Below are positions 1 through 8,137 of a stretch of 64,000 nt of DNA, one piece after another. Position 1 is the first letter of the stretch. Every line of letters starts with the position of its first letter. Made by a program: the position numbers and the translations under genes. The stretch is taken from positions 62,001-126,000 of the forward strand of contig CALWGC010000020.1 in the NCBI GenBank assembly GCA_944378105.1. Direction: 5' to 3'. Below the pieces are notes generated by a model. The model did not search any database. It was not told where the DNA came from and saw only the letters and a list, made by a program, of their open reading frames with translations. This DNA comes from an uncultured Clostridia bacterium (GTDB lineage: Bacteria; Bacillota; Clostridia; Lachnospirales; Anaerotignaceae).

Positions 1-419
1 ATCAGCAACATACTGATGACCAAATACAAAAGCCGTACCCCGTACACCAACACAAACGTGCTGGCCACCGCCGTCGGTTGGGGTAATAGAGCAGCCGTCA
101 AAGCATTGGTAAAGTCTGTAAAATACCCAAACAGCGTGGTGCATAAAATTTGCAACAACCGGGCCGGCTGGATATCCCTGCCCAAAATCACAAACTGAAT
201 GGCAATATACAGCGAAAAAATAATAATCACCCAAGTGCCCATGGAAAGCGAAGTGAAAATTTCACTGAGCACATAGGGAATGGAATTGACCGGCGACATG
301 CCCAAATCGGCCACCTTGGAAAAAGAAACGCCAAGTGCCATGATAAAAAGGCCCAAACAATAAATGGCCACCCGCTTTCCCCATGTTTTTACATCTTTTC
401 TGATTGCTTTGTTTCCCAT
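1..419 (-). CDS. YczE/YitT-like integral membrane protein (3' end outside window)
   Basis: About 139 residues are visible; the 3' end lies beyond base 1. The protein starts MGNKAIRKDVKTWGKR and has hydrophobic helices at about residues 13-30, 45-70 and 85-135. The segments ADLGMSPVNSIPY and LSMGTWVIIIFSLY are typical of the YczE/YyaS/YitT group (DUF6198-like), whose transport role is not settled. The start overlaps the last 31 bases of the MarR gene upstream, which suggests one transcript with translational coupling. A GGATGGGGACG stretch just before the ATG may serve as the ribosome site. Family call is by motif memory only. Confidence 0.7.
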   Translation of the reverse strand, partial: MGNKAIRKDVKTWGKRVAIYCLGLFIMALGVSFSKVADLGMSPVNSIPYVLSEIFTSLSMGTWVIIIFSLYIAIQFVILGRDIQPARLLQILCTTLFGYFTDFTNALTAALLPQPTAVASTFVLVYGVRLLYLVISMLL

Positions 420-841
420 ACGTCCCCATCCTTTGTTTCCGTTTTTTCACATTTTTCCAGTAATTGATACAGTTGCTGCTTTTCTTGTTCCGTCAATGAC
501 GCCGTCATCTGTGCCTCCGCCGCCGCAAAAATTTCTGTCAGATGTACCGCCAAGGCCTCCCCTTTTTCCGTCAGCGAAACATAGAGCGAGCGCCGGTTGC
601 CCGGCTTTTGGCGCCGTACCACAAGCCCCGCCGCCTCCATCCGGCTTAAAATATTGCCCACCGTCGCCGGCTCAATTTCGCAGTGCATGGCAATGGCCTT
701 TTGCTCGTTTTCTCCGTGCAAAAACAAGTATTCCAATACCTTTGGCTGCCCCGGCGATAAGCCAAGCTTGGCCGTTTGCGTCAAAACCATCCGGTTTAAG
801 CGCAGGTATGTTTTCATCCATAAATGGTGTAACGACTGCAT
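389..841 (-). CDS. MarR-family transcriptional regulator
   Basis: A 150-residue winged-helix regulator. The helix-turn-helix lies at about residues 45-75 (QKAIAMHCEIEPATVGNILS), followed by the wing with the usual basic stretch (RRQKPGNRRSLYVSLTEKG) and a C-terminal dimer helix. An upstream extension of 24 codons exists, but the start at 841 has a good TTTGGAGGCGCAC ribosome site and sits downstream of a consensus promoter and a palindrome, so it is preferred. It overlaps the membrane protein gene that follows, whose expression it probably controls together with its own. The ligand is unknown. Confidence 0.9.
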   Translation of the reverse strand: MQSLHHLWMKTYLRLNRMVLTQTAKLGLSPGQPKVLEYLFLHGENEQKAIAMHCEIEPATVGNILSRMEAAGLVVRRQKPGNRRSLYVSLTEKGEALAVHLTEIFAAAEAQMTASLTEQEKQQLYQLLEKCEKTETKDGDVWETKQSEKM

Positions 842-857
842 GTGCGCCTCCAAAATA

Positions 858-871
858 GTAAGTATTCTTAC
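858..871. promoter_or_regulatory. Palindromic operator candidate for the MarR gene
   Basis: The sequence GTAAGTATTCTTAC has inverted arms GTAAG and CTTAC around four bases. It lies just downstream of the -10 box, at or next to the expected transcription start, and before the ribosome site of the MarR gene. This is the usual place for autorepression by MarR proteins. Binding is inferred. Confidence 0.6.
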
Positions 872-884
872 AATAACAATCCTT

Positions 885-913
885 ATTATATGGTTTTTCT
901 TTCCTTCCGTCAA
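885..913 (-). promoter_or_regulatory. Sigma-A promoter of the MarR gene
   Basis: On the minus strand TTGACG (908-913) and TATAAT (885-890) are separated by exactly 17 bp. The start should fall near 878, just before the palindrome at 858-871. Confidence 0.85.
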
Positions 914-979
914 GGATTTCTCGTCATTTTTCTTTGTCTTTTTTCAAGCAGAACCCTTTCTTTTTTTCAGGGTCTTCTT

Positions 980-1903
980 TCACAGTTCGGCACATGGTAC
1001 GCCTTGTTTTTCCTGAAGCGAGATGCGGATAAATTCCAAAATCATCTTCCATTGGTACGACTGTTTGCGGTAGGCAAAGCGCATGGGATAGGTGGCGCCG
1101 GAACGAAAATGGAACAGGCGCAGCTGTTTCATCTGTTCGGCATTTAAGAGGGTTGGCACAAAGCTGATGGGGCAAAAGCAAATGCCAATCCCTTTGGTGC
1201 AAAGAAAAATCCGGGTGCCGGCATTATCGGTCTGGGCCTTGATGATGGGCTGAAACCCTGATTTTTCAATGAGTTCCCGGCTGATTTGGCCCGACAGTTC
1301 ATCTTTGCTGCCCAACACAAAAGGACAACTGCGAAAAGCCGATAAATCCTCCAAATAAGGCTCGGCCTCTATGCCGCGCTCTGCAAGCAACGTTTCCGGC
1401 ACCAGCATCACCACTTCTTCTTCGTAAAAGTCGCAAATCTCCATGCCGTGGATGGATTCCGGCAAACAGGCAATGGCCAAATCAATGTCTTTGTTGACCA
1501 AACTGCGCTGCAACGACAAATTGTTTCCCTCTATCATACGCACTTCGATGTTGGGATACTGGGCCTGGAAGGCGGCCACCATGGACGGCAGCAAGGCACA
1601 GCTGCGGGCATGGTCCACCCCCACCAACAGCTTCCCTCTTTGGTTGCTGGTCAAATCGTTAAACTCGTTCCACATGGACTGATAATTCTCATAAAAAATG
1701 GATGCATACCGCAAAAACACCTCCCCGGCATAGGTCAATTCCAGGGGATTGCTGCGGATAATCAACTGGCAGGCCAACTCTTTTTCAATGGCCGCAATAT
1801 GGGCGCTTAAGGTTTGCTGGGTGATGTGCAGTTCTTCGGCGGCCTTGGTGATGTTTCGTTTTGCCATCACGGCAATGAAGTATTCCATGCTCAAAAAGTT
1901 CAT
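980..1903 (-). CDS. LysR-family transcriptional regulator
   Basis: A 307-residue protein of normal LysR length. The N-terminal helix-turn-helix (residues 1-60, KRNITKAAEELHITQQTLSAHI) is followed by a periplasmic-binding-like effector domain (about 90-300, beginning GKLLVGVDHARSCALLPSM). An AAGGGGACC ribosome site precedes the ATG. It is divergent from the sulfur amino acid enzyme gene at 2242, the usual arrangement for a LysR protein and its target, so control of that enzyme and perhaps the symporter after it is likely. The effector cannot be read from the sequence. Confidence 0.92.
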   Translation of the reverse strand: MNFLSMEYFIAVMAKRNITKAAEELHITQQTLSAHIAAIEKELACQLIIRSNPLELTYAGEVFLRYASIFYENYQSMWNEFNDLTSNQRGKLLVGVDHARSCALLPSMVAAFQAQYPNIEVRMIEGNNLSLQRSLVNKDIDLAIACLPESIHGMEICDFYEEEVVMLVPETLLAERGIEAEPYLEDLSAFRSCPFVLGSKDELSGQISRELIEKSGFQPIIKAQTDNAGTRIFLCTKGIGICFCPISFVPTLLNAEQMKQLRLFHFRSGATYPMRFAYRKQSYQWKMILEFIRISLQEKQGVPCAEL

Positions 1904-2057
1904 GTCCTGGTCCCCTTTCTCGTTGCGTTTTTCTTCAAACTCTTCTCTCTTATTACTTCATTATTTATGATATTTTTCTATTTCGTTTCCCAAATTTGCC
2001 AATAAATTTTTCTATTGCTTTTCTTCTCCATATTTTATTACACAGCATTTTATCTGT

Positions 2058-2086
2058 ATTATACACTAAAATAAACAGTATTACAA
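2058..2086 (-). promoter_or_regulatory. Promoter candidate of the LysR gene, in a divergent control region
   Basis: Minus strand TTGTAA (2081-2086) and TATAAT (2058-2063) are 17 bp apart. The same box read on the plus strand (TTACAA) is 17 bp from TAACAT and could serve the enzyme gene, so the two promoters would face away from a shared -35. The 338-base gap 1904-2241 is AT-rich and otherwise holds only short imperfect repeats of TTATCTGT/TTATTATCTG that could be LysR sites. Confidence 0.5.
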
Positions 2087-2241
2087 ATGTTATTATCTGT
2101 GCTAACATGGGGTTAGGCCAGTAGAACAGAATGATTTTTCCATTCCTTTCATAAAATGTTCAAAAACAATACAACATTTTTCTCTGGCAAAGGCTGTTTC
2201 CTTATTACCACAATATCATAATCAGTGAGGAGGAATTTGAT

Positions 2242-3399
2242 ATGGAAAGACATGACGGTATGAATTTTGCAACACGCGCAATCAAAGCAGGCGAAGGCGG
2301 CGACCCTACCACCAAGGCCCTGAACACCCCCATTTATGAAACTTCCACCTTTGTGTATGAAAACACCCGCGCCTTTGAACAGGGCATTGAAGATGCCATG
2401 AGTTGGCAGCCAGGCGCTTGCCTTTATAGCCGCTCCACCAACCCAACCACCATCGCCCTGGAAAGAAAAATTGCTTCTTTGGAAGGCGCAGAAGATGCAG
2501 CCATCACCGCCTGCGGCATGGCAGCTGTCAACTTGGCCCTGCTCAGTAACCTCAACGCCGGCGATCATGTCATCGCTTCCGATGATATTTTCTGCTGCAC
2601 CCGTTCTTCCTTGGAAGACATTTTGCCATCCAAAGGCATTGAAGTGGACATCGTCAAAGTAACCGACATCAAAAACATCGAAGAAAAAATCAAACCCAAC
2701 ACCAAAGTGATTTATCTGGAAGTGCTTTCCAACCCACGTTTGGAGCTGGCCGACATTCCATCCATTGCCGACTTGGCACATAAAAATGGCATTACATTGA
2801 TTGTCGATAACACCTTCCTTTCTCCGTATCTGCTTCGTCCATTGGAATGGGGCGCCGATATGGTGGTACATTCCGGCACCAAATATGTGGTAGGCCACGG
2901 CGATGCCCTTTGCGGTCTGGTTTCCGGCACGAAAAAAATGGTAGACCGCGTGCGCTATTACAACGATAACCTGGGCACCCACATCAGCCCCTTTGATTCC
3001 TGGTTGGCCCTGCGCGGGGTACGCACCTTGCCTTTGCGTCTGAAAAAACAATGTGAAAATGCCATGGCTTTGGCCGAATATCTGGAAGCAAAACCAGAGG
3101 TGGAATACGTATATTATCCAGGGTTAAAGAGTCATGCACAGCACGATTTGGCTTCGAAACTGCTCAAAGACGGCTTTGGCGGCATGGTTTCGTTCCATCT
3201 CAAAGGCGGCTATGAAGAAATGTCCACCTTCGTTGACAGCGTACAAATGATGCCCATTGCCACAAGCCTTGGCGACGTCGTTACCTTGATCCATCCAAAA
3301 CATCATGAAGGCGATTTGATCCGTCTCTCCGTTGGTTGCGAAGACATCAACGATTTGATTGCCGATTTGGAACTGGGTTTTGCTGCATTGAAAAAATAA
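2242..3399 (+). CDS. Cys/Met-metabolism PLP enzyme (methionine gamma-lyase / cystathionine gamma-synthase-lyase family)
   Basis: A 385-residue fold-type I PLP enzyme of normal family length. Visible landmarks are the YSRSTNPTT substrate/phosphate loop near residue 60, the CGMAA phosphate-binding turn near 90, the VDNTFLSP cofactor aspartate near 190, and the Schiff-base lysine in VHSGTKYVVGHGD near 215. Family members cleave or form C-S bonds of methionine, cystathionine or homocysteine. A lyase role is favoured because it stands alone with a LysR regulator and an amino acid symporter, but synthase activity cannot be excluded. The ATG follows GTGAGGAGGAATTTGAT; a start seven codons later is possible. 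Confidence 0.9.
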   Translation: MERHDGMNFATRAIKAGEGGDPTTKALNTPIYETSTFVYENTRAFEQGIEDAMSWQPGACLYSRSTNPTTIALERKIASLEGAEDAAITACGMAAVNLALLSNLNAGDHVIASDDIFCCTRSSLEDILPSKGIEVDIVKVTDIKNIEEKIKPNTKVIYLEVLSNPRLELADIPSIADLAHKNGITLIVDNTFLSPYLLRPLEWGADMVVHSGTKYVVGHGDALCGLVSGTKKMVDRVRYYNDNLGTHISPFDSWLALRGVRTLPLRLKKQCENAMALAEYLEAKPEVEYVYYPGLKSHAQHDLASKLLKDGFGGMVSFHLKGGYEEMSTFVDSVQMMPIATSLGDVVTLIHPKHHEGDLIRLSVGCEDINDLIADLELGFAALKK

Positions 3400-3497
3400 G
3401 CTAGACTCTACTGTTTCTACCCAAAACACCCATAACGAAACCGCATCGCGGCTTCTTGGCCAACGCCCTTTCGCGTTTGCCGCCCCAAAGGGACTAT

Positions 3498-3575
3498 AAG
3501 AAAAGCCGTCGCAAAAGCTGCAACTTTTGCGACGGCCCTGTGGGTTTAACATACACTTGCCCGCGTACTCAAACC
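3498..3575 (-). ncRNA. Candidate small RNA with own promoter and terminator
   Basis: A strong promoter (3582-3610) would start a minus-strand transcript near 3575. It first forms a hairpin with GTGGGTTT/AAACCCAC arms (3540-3547 and 3571-3578) and a 23-base loop. It then forms a perfect 13-bp hairpin, GCCGTCGCAAAAG/CTTTTGCGACGGC (3505-3536), followed by TTTTCTT. No ribosome site or convincing coding frame lies inside. The rest of the 3400-3836 gap shows nothing recognisable apart from the ribosome site of the symporter. Similarity to a known RNA was not recognised. Confidence 0.55.
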
Positions 3576-3581
3576 CACACC

Positions 3582-3610
3582 ACTATATAGTATCCCTTCG
3601 CCTTTGTCAA
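3582..3610 (-). promoter_or_regulatory. Sigma-A promoter of the small RNA candidate
   Basis: Minus strand TTGACA (3605-3610) and TATAGT (3582-3587) are 17 bp apart. No coding gene lies downstream on this strand before the terminator hairpin at 3505-3536. Confidence 0.7.
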
Positions 3611-3836
3611 GATGAGAAAACAGAAACTCTTTTTCCTCTTTCAATGGCAAAAGCCGTATGCTTTTGTGGCGCAAAAAAGATAAAAAAGAGCCCTCACCCC
3701 GGTTGACGCCCTCAGAGAAAAAGCTTTTTGTCTCCTGCGCCAAATCCTGCACTTATTGTTCTATGATCTACCCGTTTTCATCATCGATCCGCATCGCTTT
3801 TCAGGAAACAAGATTGTAACAAAAGGAGGGGACTAT

Positions 3837-5300
3837 ATGGAAATGATCATTACTTTCCTACAAAATGCCGTTAACTTTTTATGGGGAACACCATTGATTG
3901 TACTTGTTCTGGGTTCTGGTGCCATTTTCACCATTGGCACCGGCTTTTTCCAGTTTCGCCATTTTAAATTTGTCATGAAAAAAACCTTCGGTTCTTTGCT
4001 CAGCAAAGAAGAACGGGACACCGGTAAAGGCCACGTCAGCCCCTTTACCGCCATCGCCACCGCCGTGGGCGGCGCCGTTGGGGTTGGTAACATTGGCGGT
4101 GTGGCCACGGCCATTGCCGTTGGTGGACCTGGGGCACTGTTTTGGCTTTGGGTGGCCGCCCTGCTTGGGATGGGGTTAAAGTGCGCCGAAGTAACTCTGG
4201 CCGTATACTACCGCAGTGTAGATGAAAAGGGCGAACCTTATGGCGGCCCCACTTACTACATCCAGCGCGGCTTAGGCCGCCGGCTGCCAAAGAAATTTGC
4301 AAAAATTGCAAGCATTTTGGCCGCCGTCTTTGGCGTAGGCTTTGCCTGCAACTTCTTCTCCGGCGTACAAGGTTACACCATTGCCGAAGGCTTCACCTCT
4401 GCTTTTCCGGTAGACATTCTTGTTTTTGGCGTCATTTATAGCATCGTTGTCTGGATCATCGTTTGGGGCGGCGGCAAACGGGTGGTAGAATTTGCCGGAA
4501 AAATCGTTCCCATCATGGTTGTTTTCTTTATTGCAGCTGCCATTGGTATTTTGCTGATGAACATTACAGCCATCCCAGGCGCCATTGCTTTGATCGTAAA
4601 AAGCGCATTTACCGGCACTGCAGCCGTTGGTGGCTTTGCCGGCGCCGCAGCCAAAGTGGCCATCCAAAACGGGATTGCCCGTTCTGTATTCAGTAACGAA
4701 GCCGGCCAGGGCTCTTCCACCATGGTCCATTCCCAAGCCCATGTGGAACATCCCGTGCGTCAAGGCCTTTGGGGTATGTTTGAAGTATTTGTAGACACCA
4801 TGCTCGTTTGTACCGTTATGTCCTTGGCCATCATCGTCAGCGGCCAGTGGTCTTCTGGTTTGGAAGGTGCAACCCTTTCTGTTTCCGCCTTTGCCACCGC
4901 TTACGGTTCCATCGGCGCAAAAATTGTGGCCATCTGTATTTTACTGTTCGGCTTAACCACACAAACCGGCTGGTTTATGTATTATGATGTATTGTTGCGC
5001 CATGCATTAAGTGGAAATACGGCATTGAAAAATAAAATCTTGTTGGTGTTCCGCGCCATTTATCCGCTGCCCAGTTTGCTGACCATTTTTTATACCGTCC
5101 ATTATGGTCTGCCTACCGGTACCGTTTGGGTAATCACCGACTTCTTCTGTGCCGTACCTACCACATTAAACATCATCTGCGTGCTGATTCTCAGCGGTGA
5201 CTATTTCCGTCTGGTCAAAGACTATAAGGCCCGCTATATGGGCATTGGCAAAGTAGACCCCAACTTCAAAGTGTTCTATGAAGAAGACGCCAATGTATAA
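3837..5300 (+). CDS. AGCS-family sodium:alanine/amino acid symporter
   Basis: A 487-residue polytopic transporter with about ten membrane helices. AGCS hallmarks are visible: FFQFRHFK near the start, TAIATAVGGAVGVGNIGGVATAI (the sodium/substrate region), and the segments FTGTAAVGGFAGA and SNEAGQGSS. These proteins import small neutral amino acids with sodium. The start at 3837 is chosen because AAAAGGAGGGGACTAT directly precedes it; 27 upstream in-frame codons lack a ribosome site. It follows the PLP enzyme gene by 437 bases that hold the small RNA candidate, so co-regulation with the enzyme is plausible but unproven. Confidence 0.93.
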   Translation: MEMIITFLQNAVNFLWGTPLIVLVLGSGAIFTIGTGFFQFRHFKFVMKKTFGSLLSKEERDTGKGHVSPFTAIATAVGGAVGVGNIGGVATAIAVGGPGALFWLWVAALLGMGLKCAEVTLAVYYRSVDEKGEPYGGPTYYIQRGLGRRLPKKFAKIASILAAVFGVGFACNFFSGVQGYTIAEGFTSAFPVDILVFGVIYSIVVWIIVWGGGKRVVEFAGKIVPIMVVFFIAAAIGILLMNITAIPGAIALIVKSAFTGTAAVGGFAGAAAKVAIQNGIARSVFSNEAGQGSSTMVHSQAHVEHPVRQGLWGMFEVFVDTMLVCTVMSLAIIVSGQWSSGLEGATLSVSAFATAYGSIGAKIVAICILLFGLTTQTGWFMYYDVLLRHALSGNTALKNKILLVFRAIYPLPSLLTIFYTVHYGLPTGTVWVITDFFCAVPTTLNIICVLILSGDYFRLVKDYKARYMGIGKVDPNFKVFYEEDANV

Positions 5301-5310
5301 ACAACTATTG

Positions 5311-5342
5311 CCAGAGGAAAGCATGCTTTCCTCTGGTTTTTT
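5311..5342 (+). terminator. Intrinsic terminator after the first AGCS gene
   Basis: A perfect hairpin CCAGAGGAAAGC/GCTTTCCTCTGG at 5311-5336 is followed by TTTTTT. It also lies at the end of the convergent kinase gene. Confidence 0.92.
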
Positions 5343-6447
5343 ATGGCAAGAAATCCACACCCACTGCAATGGTAAAGGCTAACGCAATCATCCAAACCCA
5401 TCCCCAAAAGAAAACACCCACCAAGCGAACCCACCGTCGCTTGCTTTTGCTGAAAGGAAATTGTTTCCACACCGTTTGATAATTTCCAAACCACAGGGTC
5501 AGCAAAAATAGAAAGCAAAATAAACTAATCTTGGAATAAATCACCTTGGCCAGCGACCCCGTTTCCAGCTCTGCCACTCCTACCATCAATAGTAACAGTA
5601 AGTACCAAATTGCCGCCCCAATGCGCACCCCGATGTGTTTGCTCCAAAGCCCCGGTATCTTCCACCATTGCTTCTGCTCCATTTGCTCTATTTGCTCTAT
5701 TTGCTCTTTTTGCCCGATGCCGTCTTTTCTTGAGGCAACGGCCAAAAGTGCCTGCTCCAGTTTTTTGGCGCTTGTATATCGTTTGGATGGGTCCATCTGT
5801 AAGCACTTTTGCAAAATCTTTTGATACGGCCCACAATATGCCGCTTCCTTTGGCATACTTCCCGTCAAAAGCCGATGGAATAACACCCCCACCCCATATA
5901 AATCGGCCGCCGGGCCAGAGGAGGAAAACCCATATTGCTCCGGCGCCGCATAGCCATCGGTGCCCAGCAGGACGGTATCTTGTTTTTGCATTGCCTTGGC
6001 CTGCCTTGCTGCATGAAAGTCCAATAAATAGACCTTTTTTTCTTCTGTCACCATCACATTGGACGGCTTGATATCTCGATGGATGATGGGCGGACACAAC
6101 TGGTGCAAGGATTGTAAAATCCGGCATAATTGTAAGATATAGTCCACCGCTTCTTCTTCCGGCAACCGGTTTCGTTCCTGTAACATCTCCTCCAACGATT
6201 GCCCGGAGATATAAGGTTCGATGAGATAGGCCTTTCCCTCTTCCTCGATCCAATCCACAATGGCAGCAATTCCCGCAATCTTGGCCCGTCTCAGTTGGAA
6301 AAACACATCTCGCTCATACAAGTCCATGGTCTTTTTTACAAAAAAATGGCCTGTCTCCACCTGCTGCACCATAAATACCTGGTGCTTTTCATTGACCACC
6401 GCCACGTCTCGATAAAAAGATAATCGCATTTTCGTTTCCAGTTGCAC
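5341..6447 (-). CDS. Membrane-anchored Ser/Thr protein kinase
   Basis: A 368-residue Hanks-type kinase. The N-lobe has the ATP lysine in FVKKT (about 38). The C-lobe has HRDIKPSNV (about 125-133), the metal motif DFHAAR where DFG is usual, and GYAAPEQYG (about 165). A linker with EQI repeats (about 245-257) leads to two or three membrane helices at about 275-365, so the kinase domain faces the cytosol. The start is read as GTG at 6447, 5 bases after GGGGTG; an ATG six codons later lacks a suitable site. It is divergent from a small partner protein, an arrangement common in Clostridia. DFG to DFH is unusual but tolerated in some bacterial kinases. Confidence 0.85.
   Translation of the reverse strand: MQLETKMRLSFYRDVAVVNEKHQVFMVQQVETGHFFVKKTMDLYERDVFFQLRRAKIAGIAAIVDWIEEEGKAYLIEPYISGQSLEEMLQERNRLPEEEAVDYILQLCRILQSLHQLCPPIIHRDIKPSNVMVTEEKKVYLLDFHAARQAKAMQKQDTVLLGTDGYAAPEQYGFSSSGPAADLYGVGVLFHRLLTGSMPKEAAYCGPYQKILQKCLQMDPSKRYTSAKKLEQALLAVASRKDGIGQKEQIEQIEQMEQKQWWKIPGLWSKHIGVRIGAAIWYLLLLLMVGVAELETGSLAKVIYSKISLFCFLFLLTLWFGNYQTVWKQFPFSKSKRRWVRLVGVFFWGWVWMIALAFTIAVGVDFLP
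5673..5708. repeat. 9-bp tandem repeat in the kinase gene linker
   Basis: Units TTTGCTCTA, TTTGCTCTA and TTTGCTCTT run in tandem at 5682-5708, with an imperfect unit before them. On the coding strand they encode Glu-Gln-Ile/Met repeats between the kinase domain and the first membrane helix. Nine-base units change linker length without a frameshift. Confidence 0.8.
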
Positions 6448-6531
6448 ACCTTCACCCCATATTGCTTCTCGGACAAAATTATAGTATATTTTACCATATA
6501 CTCAGTTTATTGTAAATTGGAGGGATGAACC

Positions 6532-7011
6532 ATCGAACAAAACACCTCTGCTCTCCTGCGCCTTTGTGCGCAGAGTACAAAAAAAGACATTGGTTCCTTG
6601 AAAAAGGAAATCTGCCTGCCCCAAAATCGGTTTTCTACCTATCTGGACGGCCTCATCGCCCAAAAGAAACTGAAACGGCAAGATATTTTCCAAAAAGCCG
6701 ACTTGCCCCAAAAATATGGCTATAAATTGCTCAGCGGCGAAACCCATACCAAAAACCGCGATAAACTGTTACGGCTGTTTATCGCCATGGGCCTTACCCT
6801 CAAAGAAACGCAACGGGCCCTGGCCCTTTATCCCATGCCCACGCTCTATCCCAAAAACAGCCGGGATATGGTGCTGATCATCGCCATCAACCAAGGCGTT
6901 TCTTCCGTCGATACCGTCAATGAATGGCTGGAAGAATATGGCGAGCGCCCCCTCTCCGGCACCAAAGACCAGGACCTTTCTGACCAAGAAACGAAACATT
7001 CCCCCAAATAA
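6532..7011 (+). CDS. Small helix-turn-helix-like partner protein of the kinase, probable AUC start
   Basis: A protein of about 159 residues. The segment KLKRQDIFQKADLPQKYGYK resembles the XRE-like proteins that often accompany bacterial Ser/Thr kinases; it is followed by SRDMVLIIAINQGVSSVDTVN and an acidic tail. The reading frame opens after a TGA at 6526. The first codon after it is ATC (6532), placed seven bases after GGAGGG. A TTG at 6598 is the next classical start but lacks a ribosome site and would remove about 22 residues that similar proteins keep. Role: possibly a substrate or regulator of the divergent kinase. Confidence 0.7.
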   Translation: MEQNTSALLRLCAQSTKKDIGSLKKEICLPQNRFSTYLDGLIAQKKLKRQDIFQKADLPQKYGYKLLSGETHTKNRDKLLRLFIAMGLTLKETQRALALYPMPTLYPKNSRDMVLIIAINQGVSSVDTVNEWLEEYGERPLSGTKDQDLSDQETKHSPK

Positions 7012-7085
7012 GGGGAAAAACTTCCTTTTCTTCCCTTTATAATAAAAACCATCGATCACCGACAAAAAGAAAGGGGATACTGGTT

Positions 7086-7997
7086 ATGAAAAAAAAGGGA
7101 ATCTTGCTTGTTGTCATGTTGTTGCTGCTGTTTCTCCTCCTTGGGGCCTGTAGTGGCGAAAGCACAGACCAAAGTGCAACCAATGCCACTGCCGAAGAAA
7201 CGGAGACCGAAGGCGTAGCAGAAGAGACAGCACAAACAGAAGAAACAGAAGAAGAACCGGAAACCATCACCGAAACCGTCTTGTTAGACGAAAGCGGCAT
7301 CAAAATCACCGCCAAAAGTTTGGATCTGGATGGTATCTTTGGTCCGGAACTGACATTAAACATCGAAAATAACTCCGGCCAAAACCTGACCTTCCAATGC
7401 CGTGGCGCATCGGTCAATGGTTATATGGTAGAAACTTCGTTTTCGGCCGATGTGGTAAATGGAAAAAAAGCCAATGACGGCATCGTCTTTTCCGATACCG
7501 ACCTGGACTTAAGCGCCATTGACACCATCGCCACCATGGAATTTTCTTTCCATATTTTTCACACCGACAGTTGGGATACGTATCTGGACTCGGCCCCCGT
7601 CTCCCTGTCCACCTCTGCCGCTGCTTCTTACACCGATTCCTTTGATCCAAGTGGCGATCTTTTGTATGAAGGAAATGGCATTCGAATGGTGTCTCAAGGG
7701 TATTTGGAAGAGGATTCTCTGTTTGGTCCCTCTCTAAAACTTTATGTGGAAAACAACAGCGATCAACCCATTACCATCCAAACAAGGGATACTTCCGTCA
7801 ATGGCTATATGGTGGAAACCATCTTTTCTGCCGATGTTGCGCCAGGAAAACGGATCGTTGATACCGTCACCTTCTCTTCCTCTTCTTTGGAAGAAAACGG
7901 CATCACATCCATTGACACCACAGAGCTTTCTTTCCATATTTTCCAAACCGACACCTGGGACACCATTGTTGATACCGAAGCCATTTCCATCCCATAA
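7086..7997 (+). CDS. Lipoprotein with two tandem beta-rich repeats
   Basis: A 303-residue secreted lipoprotein. Residues 1-22 form a signal peptide ending in the lipobox LLGAC, so the cysteine should be lipidated. An acidic Thr/Glu linker (about 25-60) follows. Two copies of a roughly 110-residue unit begin at about 65 and 190; each holds IFGPEL or LFGPSL, IENNS or VENNS, SVNGYMVET, FSADV and SFHIF. The ATG follows AAAGGGGATACTGGTT. It lies 74 bases after the kinase partner gene and may be co-transcribed, suggesting an envelope-sensing context. Function is unknown. Confidence 0.85.
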   Translation: MKKKGILLVVMLLLLFLLLGACSGESTDQSATNATAEETETEGVAEETAQTEETEEEPETITETVLLDESGIKITAKSLDLDGIFGPELTLNIENNSGQNLTFQCRGASVNGYMVETSFSADVVNGKKANDGIVFSDTDLDLSAIDTIATMEFSFHIFHTDSWDTYLDSAPVSLSTSAAASYTDSFDPSGDLLYEGNGIRMVSQGYLEEDSLFGPSLKLYVENNSDQPITIQTRDTSVNGYMVETIFSADVAPGKRIVDTVTFSSSSLEENGITSIDTTELSFHIFQTDTWDTIVDTEAISIP

Positions 7998-8044
7998 CAA
8001 AAAAGCGCAAAAGGCCTTTGGTACAGCTTCCTAAGAAAACAAAG

Positions 8045-8090
8045 ATGGCTGCAATCCTTACCTACAAAGGATTGCAGCCATTTTATTTTT
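8045..8090 (+). terminator. Intrinsic terminator after the lipoprotein gene
   Basis: Arms ATGGCTGCAATCCTT (8045-8059) and AAGGATTGCAGCCAT (8067-8081) are perfectly complementary and are followed by a T-rich tract. The AATCCTT/AAGGATT core recurs in several terminators of this window. Confidence 0.9.
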
Positions 8091-8137
8091 GCTAAGGTTG
8101 TTTTCTTCTTGGGAAACCACTTTTGCCGTTTTTTGTT

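Noticed and set aside
2149-3051. A 300-codon frame on the minus strand opposite the PLP enzyme gene
   Set aside because: It lies fully antisense to a strongly conserved enzyme, has Gly/Phe-rich shadow composition and no ribosome site.
3124-3552. A minus-strand frame running through the small RNA candidate
   Set aside because: No ribosome site before its ATG, it crosses the terminator hairpin and continues antisense to the enzyme gene.
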